Part shown: in pieces, positions 25,606-35,300 of the stretch
How the letters are laid out: every line of letters begins with the position of its first letter
How positions within the stretch are numbered: the stretch's first letter is position 1
NCBI RefSeq assembly: GCF_900104795.1
Contig: NZ_FNTG01000001.1
Coordinates: 2,294,001-2,358,000 of the forward strand
DNA: 64,000 bases
DNA from: Burkholderia sp. WP9
GTDB taxonomy: Bacteria > Pseudomonadota > Gammaproteobacteria > Burkholderiales > Burkholderiaceae
Reading direction: 5' to 3'
The notes under the pieces: generated by a model
Database searches by the model: none
Seen by the model: the letters and a program-made list of their open reading frames with translations, nothing else
What the model was told of the DNA's origin: nothing
Program-made: the position numbers and the translations under genes

Positions 25606-27315
25606 TCAGTGTGTGCCCAACGGCCTCAACAGATTGCGCAGCGCGCCCACGGTAATCGGACGCGAGAACCAGAAGCCTTGCGCTTCATCGCAACCGAGCG
25701 CTTCCAGTTGCGCCGCCTGCTCCGCCGTTTCGACGCCTTCGGCCGTCACGCGCAGTTTGAGCGCATGCGCCATGGCGATGATCGCGCCGACCAGCGCCTC
25801 GCACTGTGGATCGGTGCTCATGCGCATCACAAACGAGCGGTCGATTTTCAGGCGATTCAGCGGAAAACGCGTCAGATACGCGAGGCTCGAATAGCCGGTG
25901 CCGAAGTCGTCCACCGCCACTTCCACGCCCAGATCGCGCAACGCAAAGAGCGTCTGCAAAGCTTGCTCGGTGTCGCCGAGGAGGACACCCTCGGTGATTT
26001 CCACCTCGAGGTATGAGGGGTCGAGCGCGGCCTCTTCCAGCGCCTCGCGGATCGTCTCGAACAGGTTTTGCCGCTGGAACTGCTGCGGCGACACATTGAC
26101 CGCGAAGCGCGGCAACGTGCCGGTCAGCCGGAGCAATTTGCCGGCGTCGCGGCATGCGGTCCGGATCACCCATTCGCCGATCTGCTCGATCAAACCCGCC
26201 TCCTCCGCGACCGGCACGAATTCGACGGGGCTGATCAGGCCGCGCTGCGGATGGTTCCAGCGCAGCAGGGTTTCGACTTGCGCGATGCGGCCGTTGGCGA
26301 GCGTCACCTGCGGTTGATACACGAGATGCAACTGCTGCCGCTCGATCGCTTCGCGAAGCATGGTCTCCAGTTCGAAGCGGCGCGCGGCCTGGCCTTCCAG
26401 TGCAGTGGAAAAACGCCGCACCGCATTGCCGGTCACGGCCGAGGCCGCCGACAACGCCACGCCCGCGCGACGCATCAGCGTAGGCGCATCGCCGCCGTCG
26501 GCCGGATAAGCCACGATGCCGATGCTCGCGGTAATGTTCAACGTCGTGCCGGCGTAATCGATCGCTTCGGCGATACGGCCTAATGCTTCAGCGGCGAAGG
26601 CGTCGGCGGCCGCACCGGTTTCGTTGACCAGCAACGCGAACTGCGTTCCGCCGATCGAGGCGATCGTGCCGTCGTTTGGAAAGAGACCGCGCAACCGTTC
26701 ACCGACGATCTGCAGCACGAGCTCGGCCGCGTGCAATCCAAGCGCATCGCGCAGTTTGCGCAGATGGTCGAGCTCGGCGATCAGCACGGTAAAACCGCTG
26801 CCGTTACGCTGGCAACGCGCGATCGTCAGTTCCAGCCGTTCGGTAAACAGCGTTTGATTCGGCAGACGGGTCACGCCGTCGTGATGTGCGACGTACCAGA
26901 GGCGCGCTTCGGACTGCGCGTAACGCGTCATGTCGAAGGCCATGCCCACGTAGCGCGCCGGACGCGCGGCAATTCCGCCAGCATGCGCCGAACCCTGGAC
27001 GAGCGGCGCCAACGCGAGCACCACGCGAATCGGCGTGCCATTGCGGCGCAGGAAACTCCATTCGCCTTCATAGCGCGAGGTCACCATGGCGAGCGGCGGC
27101 AGTTCGGTGTGGCGCCTCGCGAATTCGGCCGGATCGAACAACGACTCGAAGGTACGCACGCCGACCAGGTGTTCTGCCGCAAACCCCGTTAGCTTTTCGA
27201 AAGCGGCATTGACGGACTCGAAGGTGCCGTCCGCGGCGCAGATGAACATACCGCAAGGCGCCGAGGCTAGCGCGGCGTCGCGCGTGCGCGATTCGGCGAA
27301 GAGGTGGTCGTGCAT
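25606..27315 (-). CDS. PAS-GGDEF-EAL c-di-GMP phosphodiesterase with degenerate GGDEF
   Basis: The 569-residue protein has a N-terminal PAS domain (ALASAPCGMFICAADGTFES), a GGDEF domain whose signature is altered to IGGTQF (not expected to make c-di-GMP) and an EAL domain with ETLLRW, FAVNVSPQQF, EVEITEGVL, VDDFGTGYSSL and LKIDRSFV, all metal and substrate residues in place. It should hydrolyse c-di-GMP, with PAS and the broken GGDEF as sensors. It is monocistronic and cytosolic (no membrane segments). Confidence 0.92.
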   Translation of the reverse strand: MHDHLFAESRTRDAALASAPCGMFICAADGTFESVNAAFEKLTGFAAEHLVGVRTFESLFDPAEFARRHTELPPLAMVTSRYEGEWSFLRRNGTPIRVVLALAPLVQGSAHAGGIAARPARYVGMAFDMTRYAQSEARLWYVAHHDGVTRLPNQTLFTERLELTIARCQRNGSGFTVLIAELDHLRKLRDALGLHAAELVLQIVGERLRGLFPNDGTIASIGGTQFALLVNETGAAADAFAAEALGRIAEAIDYAGTTLNITASIGIVAYPADGGDAPTLMRRAGVALSAASAVTGNAVRRFSTALEGQAARRFELETMLREAIERQQLHLVYQPQVTLANGRIAQVETLLRWNHPQRGLISPVEFVPVAEEAGLIEQIGEWVIRTACRDAGKLLRLTGTLPRFAVNVSPQQFQRQNLFETIREALEEAALDPSYLEVEITEGVLLGDTEQALQTLFALRDLGVEVAVDDFGTGYSSLAYLTRFPLNRLKIDRSFVMRMSTDPQCEALVGAIIAMAHALKLRVTAEGVETAEQAAQLEALGCDEAQGFWFSRPITVGALRNLLRPLGTH

Positions 27316-27850
27316 CGCGCCAGCCTTTTGATATTCCTGAGTAGTGGATGTGATCGAACGTGTTCTTGACGCGCGCGCAAACTGTAAGGCCCTGAAACTA
27401 CGGTCCGATGTACTGGAGGACCGTGCGTATGATAACGGCTTTCGCGCCCCCGCCGACCTCGCAGGCTTCGCATTCGTCGCGCCAATCGTTTCCCTTGGTG
27501 TAATCCCCGATTCGTTGCTGTATCGGTGGCGATCTCAATCTGTAACGCGCGCTCGCCTTCGGGCATGACGGCAACGGAGGAAGTCGCCGGCGTCTTGATC
27601 GTGATGGGCAGATATCGCATGCGCGCCAGTTGACGGTTCGAGCGGAACACCACGAGCGGTGTGTCGAGCAGCGTCACGCTGATGGGTTCGTCGGCGATCT
27701 CGGTGGCGAACGCCACCGGATGCCGATAGCGGCTGAGACTGTCGCAGTCGCGGCTATCGAAAGTGCAATTGCGGGGTAATGCGGGGAACGCTGAAGCTAC
27801 TCTACGGATGAAAAAAGATGGGGTGCTTCGGCACCACCGCCGCTTTATCC
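27316..27850. other. Mostly non-coding stretch with a decayed gene fragment
   Basis: No intact gene lies here. Minus-strand codons around 27640-27740 resemble part of a Rieske oxygenase (described separately); the rest shows no recognisable coding signal. Confidence 0.6.
27630..27745 (-). pseudogene. Fragment resembling a Rieske-type oxygenase N-terminus
   Basis: On the minus strand the codons read HPVAF, then FATEIADEPISVTLLD and TPLVVFR, similar to the N-terminal part of VanA-type aromatic oxygenases just before the Rieske domain. The similarity ends abruptly after about 35 residues and no Rieske cysteine/histidine motif follows, so only a remnant remains. Boundaries are approximate. Confidence 0.4.
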
Positions 27851-28360
27851 TCAGGAAGCCGACGCGGCGCGCGGCAACGCTGCCTCGATGAACACCGCGC
27901 ACAGCGCTTCCATGCCCTTCGCGTCTTCTTCGTCGAAGCGCGCGACGACCGGGCTGTCGACATCCCACACGCCGATCAGCGTGCCGTCCGGCGCGACGAG
28001 CGGCACGACGATTTCCGATTGCGAGGCCGAATCGCACGCGATATGCCCGGGAAACTCATGCACGTCGCGCACGACCTGCGTCTGACGGGTTTGCGCCGCC
28101 GTGCCGCATACGCCTTTGCCGAGCGCGATGCGCACGCACGCGGGCTTGCCCTGAAACGGCCCGACGACCAGTTCGTGACCGTCGTGGAAATAGAAGCCGG
28201 CCCAGTTCAGATCACTGAGGGAATGAAACACGAAGGCGGAAAAATTCGCGGCGTTGGCGATCCAGTCGGTTTCGCCGGCGAGCAGCGAGCGCGCCTGGCC
28301 GACCAGTTCTTCGTAGTGCGCGGCTTTGGGCAGATGCGAGGCGGAGGAGACTTCGAACAT
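27851..28360 (-). CDS. msrC: Free methionine-(R)-sulfoxide reductase (fRMsr, GAF fold)
   Basis: The 169-residue GAF protein carries the three cysteines of fRMsr at 75 (GKPACVRIALGKG), 85 (GVCGTAA) and 109 (FPGHIACDSASQSEIVVPL); their spacing of 10 and 24 equals that of E. coli YebR. It reduces free methionine-R-sulfoxide in the cytosol. The active-site acids in DVDSP are also present. Start at ATG 28360 fits the family N-terminus. Confidence 0.93.
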   Translation of the reverse strand: MFEVSSASHLPKAAHYEELVGQARSLLAGETDWIANAANFSAFVFHSLSDLNWAGFYFHDGHELVVGPFQGKPACVRIALGKGVCGTAAQTRQTQVVRDVHEFPGHIACDSASQSEIVVPLVAPDGTLIGVWDVDSPVVARFDEEDAKGMEALCAVFIEAALPRAASAS

Positions 28361-28536
28361 GACGGCGTCCGTGATGAAAGCGGAAAGAGGAATAGCGAGT
28401 CGTGAAGTTTAAAGCAAGCTGCCGTTTCCTTCACGACGCGCGCTGGGCACACGGCCTCGCTCTTCCGGCTCCATCTGCCCGCCGGCTGTCGTTCAACGCG
28501 CAAGCCGACGAAAATGAATCCGGTGGCGATCGACCG

Positions 28537-28959
28537 TTACTCGACGCCGATGATCACGCTCGATGCCTTGAAAATCGCCGTCGCCGCTTTGCCGTTCGCG
28601 AGACCGAGACGATCGACGCTCTCGTTGGTGATAATCGCGGCGATCTGCGCGCCGCCGGCGCTGATCGACACTTCCGAGTTCACCGCGCCCTTCGTGACCG
28701 CCGACACCGTACCGGCGATGCAGTTGCGCGCCGACACCTGGTTCTTCGTCACGTCGACCATCACGATCACCGACGAAGCCTTGACCAGCGCGAACGCTTT
28801 CTTGCCGACCGCGAGGCCGAGCGAGGTCGCGCTGCCATGCGTGATGATCGAGACGATCTCGAGACCCTCCTGAGTGCGCAGCGTGACTTCGTCGTTCACG
28901 GCGCCATGGGTGAGTCCGATGACTTCGCCGGCGAAATGGTTACGTGCGCTGGTTTGCAT
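28537..28959 (-). CDS. Molybdate-binding protein with two Mop (molbindin) domains
   Basis: The 140-residue protein has two copies of the Mop/TOBE fold: residues 1-70 (SARNHFAGEVIGLTHGAVND, then ALVKASSVIVMV) and 71-140 (SARNCIAGTVSAVTKGAVNS, then AIFKASSVIIGV). This is the ModG-type arrangement that stores molybdate. AGGAG lies before ATG 28959. No molybdate transport genes are adjacent in the window. Confidence 0.88.
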   Translation of the reverse strand: MQTSARNHFAGEVIGLTHGAVNDEVTLRTQEGLEIVSIITHGSATSLGLAVGKKAFALVKASSVIVMVDVTKNQVSARNCIAGTVSAVTKGAVNSEVSISAGGAQIAAIITNESVDRLGLANGKAATAIFKASSVIIGVE

Positions 28960-29219
28960 GGTGTTCTCCTGGTCAAGCCGCCTCTCGAGCATGTTTCGAG
29001 GCGATGCGTTTGGTTAGGCAGAGAGTGTAGTGGAACGCTCGCCGATTGCGGCAGCCCGCGCGTAAAGCACACTATCGCGCAGCCGCTATTGACGATACGA
29101 ACCCCAATGAAACCACATACGCGTTGCATACGAGCCGCCATCATGCGGCGCGGGCACGACATGCGCCACGACGCGCCGACACCGTATCATCGTGTCCTCT
29201 ACCTACTCCGCTGAATCTC

Positions 29220-30893
29220 ATGCCCGTTGTCGTTCTATCCCGTCTTGCCGCCGCATGGCCGAACGCCTGCCGCGCCGCCGCACTGGGCGCGGCTCTGGTG
29301 GCGGCCACCGCCTGCAGCAACCCGTCGCCGACGCGCGACGCGCACGCGCCGGTCGACACAGTCTCGCTGTTCCCGATCGCCGGCTACGACCAGAACGTCG
29401 ATCACTGGCTCGAACCGGACAGCCCAGGCTACGACCAGCCGTTCCTGAGCCCCGCGGATCAGCAGGCCCATTTCCAGGTGCTTTACGCGCGCTACTTCGG
29501 CACCGGCACCGCGGCGTCCTCGCCGTGGAATGCCAGCTTCGTGACGATGCGCGTCTATCGCCAGCAAGGTGCGGATATTGCCGCATTGCAGCAGCGGCGC
29601 ATCGACAAGTTCGACAACACCGGCAAGCCTGGCGGGAACATCGGCTACGGAGAAAACTTCCGGCCGCACGACAAGGCGTGGATCGACGCAATCGCGCAAA
29701 ACATGAACGTCGGGCAGTTCACTCAGACGCCCGTCTACCGGCCCGAGCGCCGCGCGATCGCCACCGGCAACCTGATGGTGCGCGAACTGCCGACCACCGA
29801 CCCCTCGTTCTACGACCACCGTCTGGCCGGCGAAGGCTATCCGTTCGACAACCTGCAGATTTCCGCCGCACGGCCGGGCACGCCGCTGTACGTGCTCGGG
29901 GGCAGCGTCGACGGTGCGTGGCTCTATGTGCAGACGCCCGATGTGCAGGGCTGGGTGCGCAGCGACGCCGTCGGCATGACCGACGATCGCTTCGTCGACA
30001 CATGGCGCGCCGCGACCGGCAAATCGCTCGGTGCGGTGATCGTCGCGTCGGCGCCTGTACGCGACAGCCGCGGCGTGTTCCGCTTCGACGCGCCGGCCGG
30101 CACGCTGCTGCCCCTCGTGCCAGCCGATGCGGCACGGCCGGCGTCGGGCAAACGCGTCGCCAGCGGCACGGGTAACGCGAGCCCGAAAAGCGACCCTAGC
30201 GACCCGGGCAGCACGGGCGAAGCAAGCGACAAGACCGGCACGAGCAAGACCCCGGTGACGCGCCGGGTGCTCGTTCCGGCCCGCAACGCGGACGGCGAGG
30301 CGCTGATCCGCACCGCCGCCCTGAGCGACGCGCAAATCGCGCCGACACCGCTCGCCGCCACGCCGCGCCATCTGGCGACGCTGATGAAAACGCTGATCGG
30401 ACGGCCTTACGGATGGGGCAATAGCGGCATCTACAACGACTGCTCGTCGGAGCTGCAAAGCATCTTCGCGGCGTTCGGCGTCTGGCTGCCGCGCCATTCG
30501 TCCACGCAGATGAGCGCCGGGCGCCTGATCGACCTGTCGTCGTCCACGCCCGCCCAGCGGCTCGACTATCTGGCGCAGCACGGCGAGCCGTTGCGCACGC
30601 TGATCTACATCGGCGGCCATGTGATGCTGTATATCGGCAACACCACGCGCAACGGCAGCGCGGTGCCGGTCGTCTATCAGGACGTGTGGGGCTTGCGGCC
30701 CGCCGACAATAGCCGGCGCGCGGTGATCGGCGGCTCGGTGATCTTGCCGCTCTTCGAACACATCCCCGAAGACGCCACGCTGCAATCGCTGGCCGCCACG
30801 CCGACCTTCCAGATCAGCATCCTCGGCGCGCCGAATGGCGGCGTTCCGGCGCCGTCCACCGCACCGCCGGAGGAGGACAACTCCGCCGGTTGA
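29220..30893 (+). CDS. SH3/NlpC-P60 lipoprotein, putative peptidoglycan hydrolase
   Basis: The 557-residue protein has a lipoprotein signal (AALGAALVAATACSNPS; lipobox cysteine), a N-terminal domain typical of SH3-containing NlpC/P60 proteins, an SH3-like region (VRELPTT; GAWLYVQTPDVQGWVRSD), a 60-residue serine/threonine-rich linker and the NlpC/P60 domain with Cys408 (YNDCSSEL) and His467 (IGGHVMLYIG). It probably cleaves peptide stems from the periplasmic side of the outer membrane. The internal linker (residues ~300-350) is low complexity. Confidence 0.88.
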   Translation: MPVVVLSRLAAAWPNACRAAALGAALVAATACSNPSPTRDAHAPVDTVSLFPIAGYDQNVDHWLEPDSPGYDQPFLSPADQQAHFQVLYARYFGTGTAASSPWNASFVTMRVYRQQGADIAALQQRRIDKFDNTGKPGGNIGYGENFRPHDKAWIDAIAQNMNVGQFTQTPVYRPERRAIATGNLMVRELPTTDPSFYDHRLAGEGYPFDNLQISAARPGTPLYVLGGSVDGAWLYVQTPDVQGWVRSDAVGMTDDRFVDTWRAATGKSLGAVIVASAPVRDSRGVFRFDAPAGTLLPLVPADAARPASGKRVASGTGNASPKSDPSDPGSTGEASDKTGTSKTPVTRRVLVPARNADGEALIRTAALSDAQIAPTPLAATPRHLATLMKTLIGRPYGWGNSGIYNDCSSELQSIFAAFGVWLPRHSSTQMSAGRLIDLSSSTPAQRLDYLAQHGEPLRTLIYIGGHVMLYIGNTTRNGSAVPVVYQDVWGLRPADNSRRAVIGGSVILPLFEHIPEDATLQSLAATPTFQISILGAPNGGVPAPSTAPPEEDNSAG

Positions 30894-31047
30894 AACGGCC
30901 GACCGGGCGTTCATAGCGCGCCCGGCGCAAAAAATATTTTTTCCGGAGTGTCGATTCAACGGTGATGCACTCGTCGTAACGTTGAAGGCCTGACTCGCAC
31001 AGTCGGTCTTTCAACTCACGAACCTGTTACTTCAAGGAGTCGCCGTC

Positions 31048-31512
31048 ATGTCCAGCAACGCTGTCAAACCGATCCCCGACGGGATGCACGCGCTCACCCC
31101 GTACCTGATCTGCGCCAACGCCGCGGACGCCATCGCGTTCTATACCAAGGCCTTCAACGCCGTCGAACAGATCCGCCTGCCCGGCCCGGGCGGCAAGGTC
31201 ATGCACGCTACCCTGAAGATCGGCGATTCCATGCTGATGCTGACCGACGAATGGCCTGAGCACCACTCGTTCGGCCCGAACTCGCTGAAAGGCACGCCGG
31301 TCACGATTCACCACTATGTGGAAGATGTCGACGCCAGCTTCAAGCAGGCCGTCGAGGCCGGCGCGACTGTCGTGTTGCCCGTCACCGACATGTTCTGGGG
31401 CGACCGCTACGGCCAGCTGAAAGACCCGTTCGGCCATAGCTGGTCGCTGGCCACGCACAAGCGCGACCTGAGCGTGGAAGAAATCCAGCAAGCCATGGCC
31501 GCCATGAAGTAA
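31048..31512 (+). CDS. VOC-family protein (PhnB/glyoxalase-like)
   Basis: The 154-residue protein has two beta-alpha-beta-beta-beta repeats of the VOC superfamily: PYLICANAADAIAFYTKAFN, then MLMLTDEWPEHHSFG and VTDMFWGDRYGQLKDPFGHS. It resembles PhnB-type proteins; the reaction is not known. AAGGAG precedes the ATG. A second VOC gene of related type follows 36 bp later. Confidence 0.9.
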   Translation: MSSNAVKPIPDGMHALTPYLICANAADAIAFYTKAFNAVEQIRLPGPGGKVMHATLKIGDSMLMLTDEWPEHHSFGPNSLKGTPVTIHHYVEDVDASFKQAVEAGATVVLPVTDMFWGDRYGQLKDPFGHSWSLATHKRDLSVEEIQQAMAAMK

Positions 31513-31548
31513 TGGGCGGTTCGTCCGGTGAGAAGGAGGAGCTACGTC

Positions 31549-32019
31549 ATGCAAAAGATTGCACCGTGTCTGTGGTTCGACGGCAAAGCGGAAGAAGCGG
31601 CCCGCTTCTACACGTCCGTGTTTTCCGATTCCCGCATCGCCACGACGATGCACTACACCGACGCCGGCCCCGGGCCGAAGGGTGACGTTCTGGCTGTCAC
31701 GTTCGAGGTTGAAGGCCAGGAGTTCATGGCGCTGAACGGCGGCCCTCAGTTCACCTTCACACCGGCGATTTCGCTGTTCGTGCACTGCCGTTCGCAAGAG
31801 GAGATCGACCGCTACTGGACCCGACTCACCGACGGCGGCAAGCCATGGCAATGCGGCTGGCTGCAGGACAGGTTCGGCGTCTCGTGGCAGATCGTGCCGG
31901 ACGTGCTCGGCGAAATGCTGCGTGACCCGGACACCGCCAGGGCGAGCCGTGTGATGTCCACCATGATGCATATGGTCAAGCTGGATATCGCGCCGCTCGA
32001 AGCGGCTTATCGCGGCTAG
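31549..32019 (+). CDS. VOC-family protein (3-demethylubiquinone-9 methyltransferase-like PhnB)
   Basis: The 156-residue product starts MQKIAPCLWFDGKAEEAARF at ATG 31549 after AAGGAGG; the typical PhnB features LWFDGKAEEAARFYTSVF, FEVEGQEFMALNGGPQF and DRFGVSWQIVP are present. These proteins were once annotated as demethylubiquinone methyltransferases but belong to the VOC fold with unknown substrate. Likely cotranscribed with the preceding VOC gene. Confidence 0.9.
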   Translation: MQKIAPCLWFDGKAEEAARFYTSVFSDSRIATTMHYTDAGPGPKGDVLAVTFEVEGQEFMALNGGPQFTFTPAISLFVHCRSQEEIDRYWTRLTDGGKPWQCGWLQDRFGVSWQIVPDVLGEMLRDPDTARASRVMSTMMHMVKLDIAPLEAAYRG

Positions 32020-32214
32020 CAGCAGGTTGCGATAAGCCGTGCGGTTGGAGCGTATTCGCCGTACGGTAGGCGCAAAGTTCCGCGCAAGCTCGGCGCTCCG
32101 CCCGCACGGCTCGCGAGCTTGCCTTGACTCCCCGGCGCAACACGGTGCGCTGCGGCGCGAGACCGCCATCTTTGATAGGATCGGTCTCGACCCATAAACG
32201 GCGGGACATCAACG

Positions 32215-33423
32215 GTGCGCGTCAACCATCAGGCTTTTTTCTGCTCGCTGTTTGTCGCGCGTCTCGCCGATCAGGTCCTGCTGTTTCTCGTGCCGCTCGT
32301 CGTCTTCCAGACGACACACCAGGTTTCGTGGTCGGGGCTGGCGTTCTTTATCGAAACGCTGCCCCGCTACCTGGTGTTTCCCTTCTTCGGCGCCTTGTGC
32401 GACCGCGTCTCGCCGCTCAGACTGATGCGCGTCAGCCAGACCGTGCGCGCGCTGACGTGTTTCGGCGGCATGATCGCTTATGCCATGTTCGGCGGCATCG
32501 GCTGGCTGATCGCACTTTCGGCGGTTTGCGGCGTGTTGACGAGCCAGGGGCTCGTCGCGCGTGAAGTCATGCTGCCGCAGATCTTCAGCACGCAGCGGTT
32601 CCAGCGTGTACTCGCCTATTCGCAGTTGGCCGACCAGTTGGGTTTCGTGCTCGGTCCGATGCTCGCCGCGCTGCTGCTCGGCCTGTGGCGTTGGGAATGG
32701 GTGGTCGGCGCAACCGGTGTGCTGTTTCTGCTCGCCGACGGCGCGCTGCTGCTATGGCAACGTACGAGCGGTTTTCGGGCCACGGATCCGCCGCCCGCCG
32801 ACGCGGGCCACTGGACGCTGCCCGTGCGCATCGCGCTGCGTCACGTGCTGGTTCTACCCGGCCTGAAGAAAGTCGTACTGCTCGCCGCCGCCGAAAATCT
32901 GGTGATCGGCGTGACGCTCGCCACGTCCGCTGCAATGGTGACCGGCGTTCATGCGCAATCGAGTCACTACTACGCCGGCTTGCAAACGGCCGGCGCCGTG
33001 GCAACGGTACTGATTCTGTTGACGATCGCCCGCGCCGCATGGCCGGCCCGTCGCCTGGGTCTCGTCGCCTTCGTTTCGATCTGCGCAGGCGGCGTGATCG
33101 CCGGCGCCAGCGCGGCTCCTTGGGGTTATGCGCTCGGCTTCCTGCTGATCGTCGGCTTCGACAAAATGTTCAACGTGTACATTCGCAGCGCACGGCAGCA
33201 AATCATTCCGCCACAGGATTACGGCAAGACAACCGGCGTGGTGATCCTGCTGAACAACATGACGCAGCCGCTTGCCGGGCTCCTGGTCAGCGCGTTCTCC
33301 GCACGCACGCAAGCCGGCCCGCTGATCGTGATCCTGTCGCTGACAATGGGTGGTATCGGCGCGGCGGTGTCGATCGGCGCGGCGCTGGCGCGCAGGAAAC
33401 GCGGGCTCGCGCTGGGGGAATGA
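32215..33423 (+). CDS. MFS transporter (EntS-like)
   Basis: The 402-residue protein begins at GTG 32215 (VNHQAFFCSLFVARLADQVL) and has about eleven to twelve hydrophobic helices, the cytoplasmic loop FGALCDRVSPLRLMR between helices 2 and 3 typical of MFS, and a second such loop after the middle. It is closest in style to EntS-type exporters. The substrate is unknown. No regulator is adjacent. Confidence 0.85.
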   Translation: MRVNHQAFFCSLFVARLADQVLLFLVPLVVFQTTHQVSWSGLAFFIETLPRYLVFPFFGALCDRVSPLRLMRVSQTVRALTCFGGMIAYAMFGGIGWLIALSAVCGVLTSQGLVAREVMLPQIFSTQRFQRVLAYSQLADQLGFVLGPMLAALLLGLWRWEWVVGATGVLFLLADGALLLWQRTSGFRATDPPPADAGHWTLPVRIALRHVLVLPGLKKVVLLAAAENLVIGVTLATSAAMVTGVHAQSSHYYAGLQTAGAVATVLILLTIARAAWPARRLGLVAFVSICAGGVIAGASAAPWGYALGFLLIVGFDKMFNVYIRSARQQIIPPQDYGKTTGVVILLNNMTQPLAGLLVSAFSARTQAGPLIVILSLTMGGIGAAVSIGAALARRKRGLALGE

Positions 33424-33485
33424 TGCCGCGCCAATTCACATGAGCGCCATCTTGTGAATCAAGTTTGTCTTCAACGGCCACGCTT

Positions 33486-34289
33486 CTAAACCGGCTCGCA
33501 CACCACCTCGAACTTCAGCAGTTGCGTTGGCCCGAAGGCATTGCTGATCGCGACATCGGCCGCGTCGCGCCCGCGAGCCATCAGAACACGCCCCGTACGC
33601 GGCGCATTATTGCGCGGGTCGAACGTCTGCCAGCAGCCGCCGATATACGCCTCGAACCACGCGGCAAAATCCATCTGCGCGTAAGGCGGCGGCAGGCCGA
33701 CATCGCTGATATAGCCCGTGCAATAGCGCGCCGGAATATTCATGGCCCGGCATAGCGCCACGGCCAGATGCGCGAAATCCCGGCATACGCCTTTGCGCTC
33801 CTGCCAGGCTTGCCATGCGGTCTTGGTCGGCCGCGCAAAGTCGTAGCCGAACACGATGTGGTTGTGCACGTAATTGCAAATCGCATCCACGCGCACGCGG
33901 CCAAGCGGCAGTGTGCCGAAGGTCTGCCACGCGAATTCGGAGAGCAGATCGGTTTCGCAATAGCGGCTGCCCAGCAAAAACACCATCGTATCGTCAGGCA
34001 GCATTTCCACCGGATGCTGTTCGGTGTATGGTGGCCGCGTCTCCGGCTCCGACGACACCTCCAGCACCGCGCGCGTCGCAAAGGAAATTTTTCCCGGCGG
34101 CGCCACGAGCCGGCTGCACAGGTTGCCGAAGCTGTCGCGATACTGGCGGATCGGCACCGCCGGATCGACCACCAGCAGATCGGGATCCAGCACCTCTTTC
34201 GCATGCGAATAGTGGGTGTTCAACATCAGCAGCATCGGCGTCGGTTGCACACATTCATAGACCAGCTCGTACCCAACGCGCAATTTCAT
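33486..34289 (-). CDS. Transglutaminase-like protein lacking the canonical histidine
   Basis: The 267-residue protein has the transglutaminase-like core: Cys169 in RKGVCRDFAHLAVALCR, Asp224 in TFDPRN and WFEAYIGGCW. In the position of the catalytic histidine (HAW in the neighbouring paralogue) it has Ala209-Ala210-Trp211. Either another residue substitutes or it is not a cysteine hydrolase. It has a N-terminal beta-sandwich (residues 1-100). It is the partner of the intact transglutaminase gene encoded 102 bp upstream in the same direction. Confidence 0.8.
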   Translation of the reverse strand: MKLRVGYELVYECVQPTPMLLMLNTHYSHAKEVLDPDLLVVDPAVPIRQYRDSFGNLCSRLVAPPGKISFATRAVLEVSSEPETRPPYTEQHPVEMLPDDTMVFLLGSRYCETDLLSEFAWQTFGTLPLGRVRVDAICNYVHNHIVFGYDFARPTKTAWQAWQERKGVCRDFAHLAVALCRAMNIPARYCTGYISDVGLPPPYAQMDFAAWFEAYIGGCWQTFDPRNNAPRTGRVLMARGRDAADVAISNAFGPTQLLKFEVVCEPV

Positions 34290-34391
34290 CGCGGCGCCCT
34301 TTTCCAGTTGAAACGTTCAATTGACGTGCGAACACGTTTCGATTCGAGCATCCGGGACATCGTCGCGTCCTTACTCGCCCTTGCGTCACAC

Positions 34392-35300
34392 TCACGCGCC
34401 TTCGGTCACGCTCACATCCACCTGCAAACCCTGAAACGAATGCGGCGCCCCATGCCACGTGCCCCACAACGGCAACGCCTGATAGGCGTTCCACGCCACC
34501 GCCACGCGAATCAGATGGCGGTTGCCGACAATGCTGTTGGTCGGATCGAAATCGACCCAGCCGGCACCCGGCAGATAGATTTGCAACCACGCGTGCGTCG
34601 CGCCGCCGCCTTGCGTGGCCTCGTGCTCGGGCACGTCGGGCACGAACAGATAGCCGCTCACGAAACGCGCCGCGAGACCGAGCGAGCGCACCGCGTCCAT
34701 CATCAGCACGGCGAAATCGCGGCAACTACCACTGCGACTGCGCAAGGTTTCGCCTGGGCGATTCACGCCTTTCTCCGTGCGGCGCACATAGAAAAACGAA
34801 CTCTTGATTTCGAGCGTCATGGCGCGTAGCAGCGCCATCGTGCCGCCGGCGCCGCCTTTGCCGCCCTTAGCCGCGCCACCCGCCGTGGGCACGAAACGAC
34901 GCGCCCATTCGTCGACGTCGCTATCCGGATGCGGGCGGCTGCGCGCGTTCACGAGATCGGACGCTTCCTCGTTGGTGTACGCGAACGGCCAGTTCACCGC
35001 ATACGGTTCGAGTGCGTAATCGGGCATTGGCGCTTCGAAGTGCTCGAGCGTCACTTCGCTGTCAAAGCGCAATTCGCGCGCCTTGTCCGCGAAACTCGCG
35101 ACCGCCACCGAGTTATCGAATACGTCGTGCAGCCAATGCAGCCGCGACGGCGTGGGCGTGATTACCAACTGGTTGGTCACGAGGCGCAAATCGTGACTCG
35201 CGCGCGGACGGAACATCATGCGATGCTCGCCGAAACGCACGGGTTCGGAGTAACGGTAGATGCTGACGTGGCGCACCGTGAATCGCTGCGGCTCATTCAT
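34392..35300 (-). CDS. Transglutaminase-family protein
   Basis: The 302-residue protein has the N-terminal bacterial transglutaminase-associated domain (YRYSEPVRFGEHRMMFRPRA) and a complete catalytic triad: Cys in SGSCRDFAVLM, His in GGATHAWLQIYLPG and Asp in VDFDPTN. Such proteins act as peptidases or amidases rather than cross-linking enzymes in bacteria. A glycine/lysine-rich loop (GGAAKGGKGGAGG, near residue 150) is an unusual insertion. It probably leads the operon with the catalytically altered paralogue. Confidence 0.88.
   Translation of the reverse strand: MNEPQRFTVRHVSIYRYSEPVRFGEHRMMFRPRASHDLRLVTNQLVITPTPSRLHWLHDVFDNSVAVASFADKARELRFDSEVTLEHFEAPMPDYALEPYAVNWPFAYTNEEASDLVNARSRPHPDSDVDEWARRFVPTAGGAAKGGKGGAGGTMALLRAMTLEIKSSFFYVRRTEKGVNRPGETLRSRSGSCRDFAVLMMDAVRSLGLAARFVSGYLFVPDVPEHEATQGGGATHAWLQIYLPGAGWVDFDPTNSIVGNRHLIRVAVAWNAYQALPLWGTWHGAPHSFQGLQVDVSVTEGA

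Noticed and set aside
27267..28037. A 256-codon minus-strand gene covering the c-di-GMP to msrC gap
   Set aside because: Its two ends are shadows of the neighbouring genes and only a short internal part resembles a protein family, so a fragment was reported instead.
29235..30959. Long minus-strand frame opposite the NlpC/P60 gene
   Set aside because: The plus-strand protein has clear lipobox, SH3 and catalytic motifs; the opposite frame has arginine-rich composition typical of a shadow.
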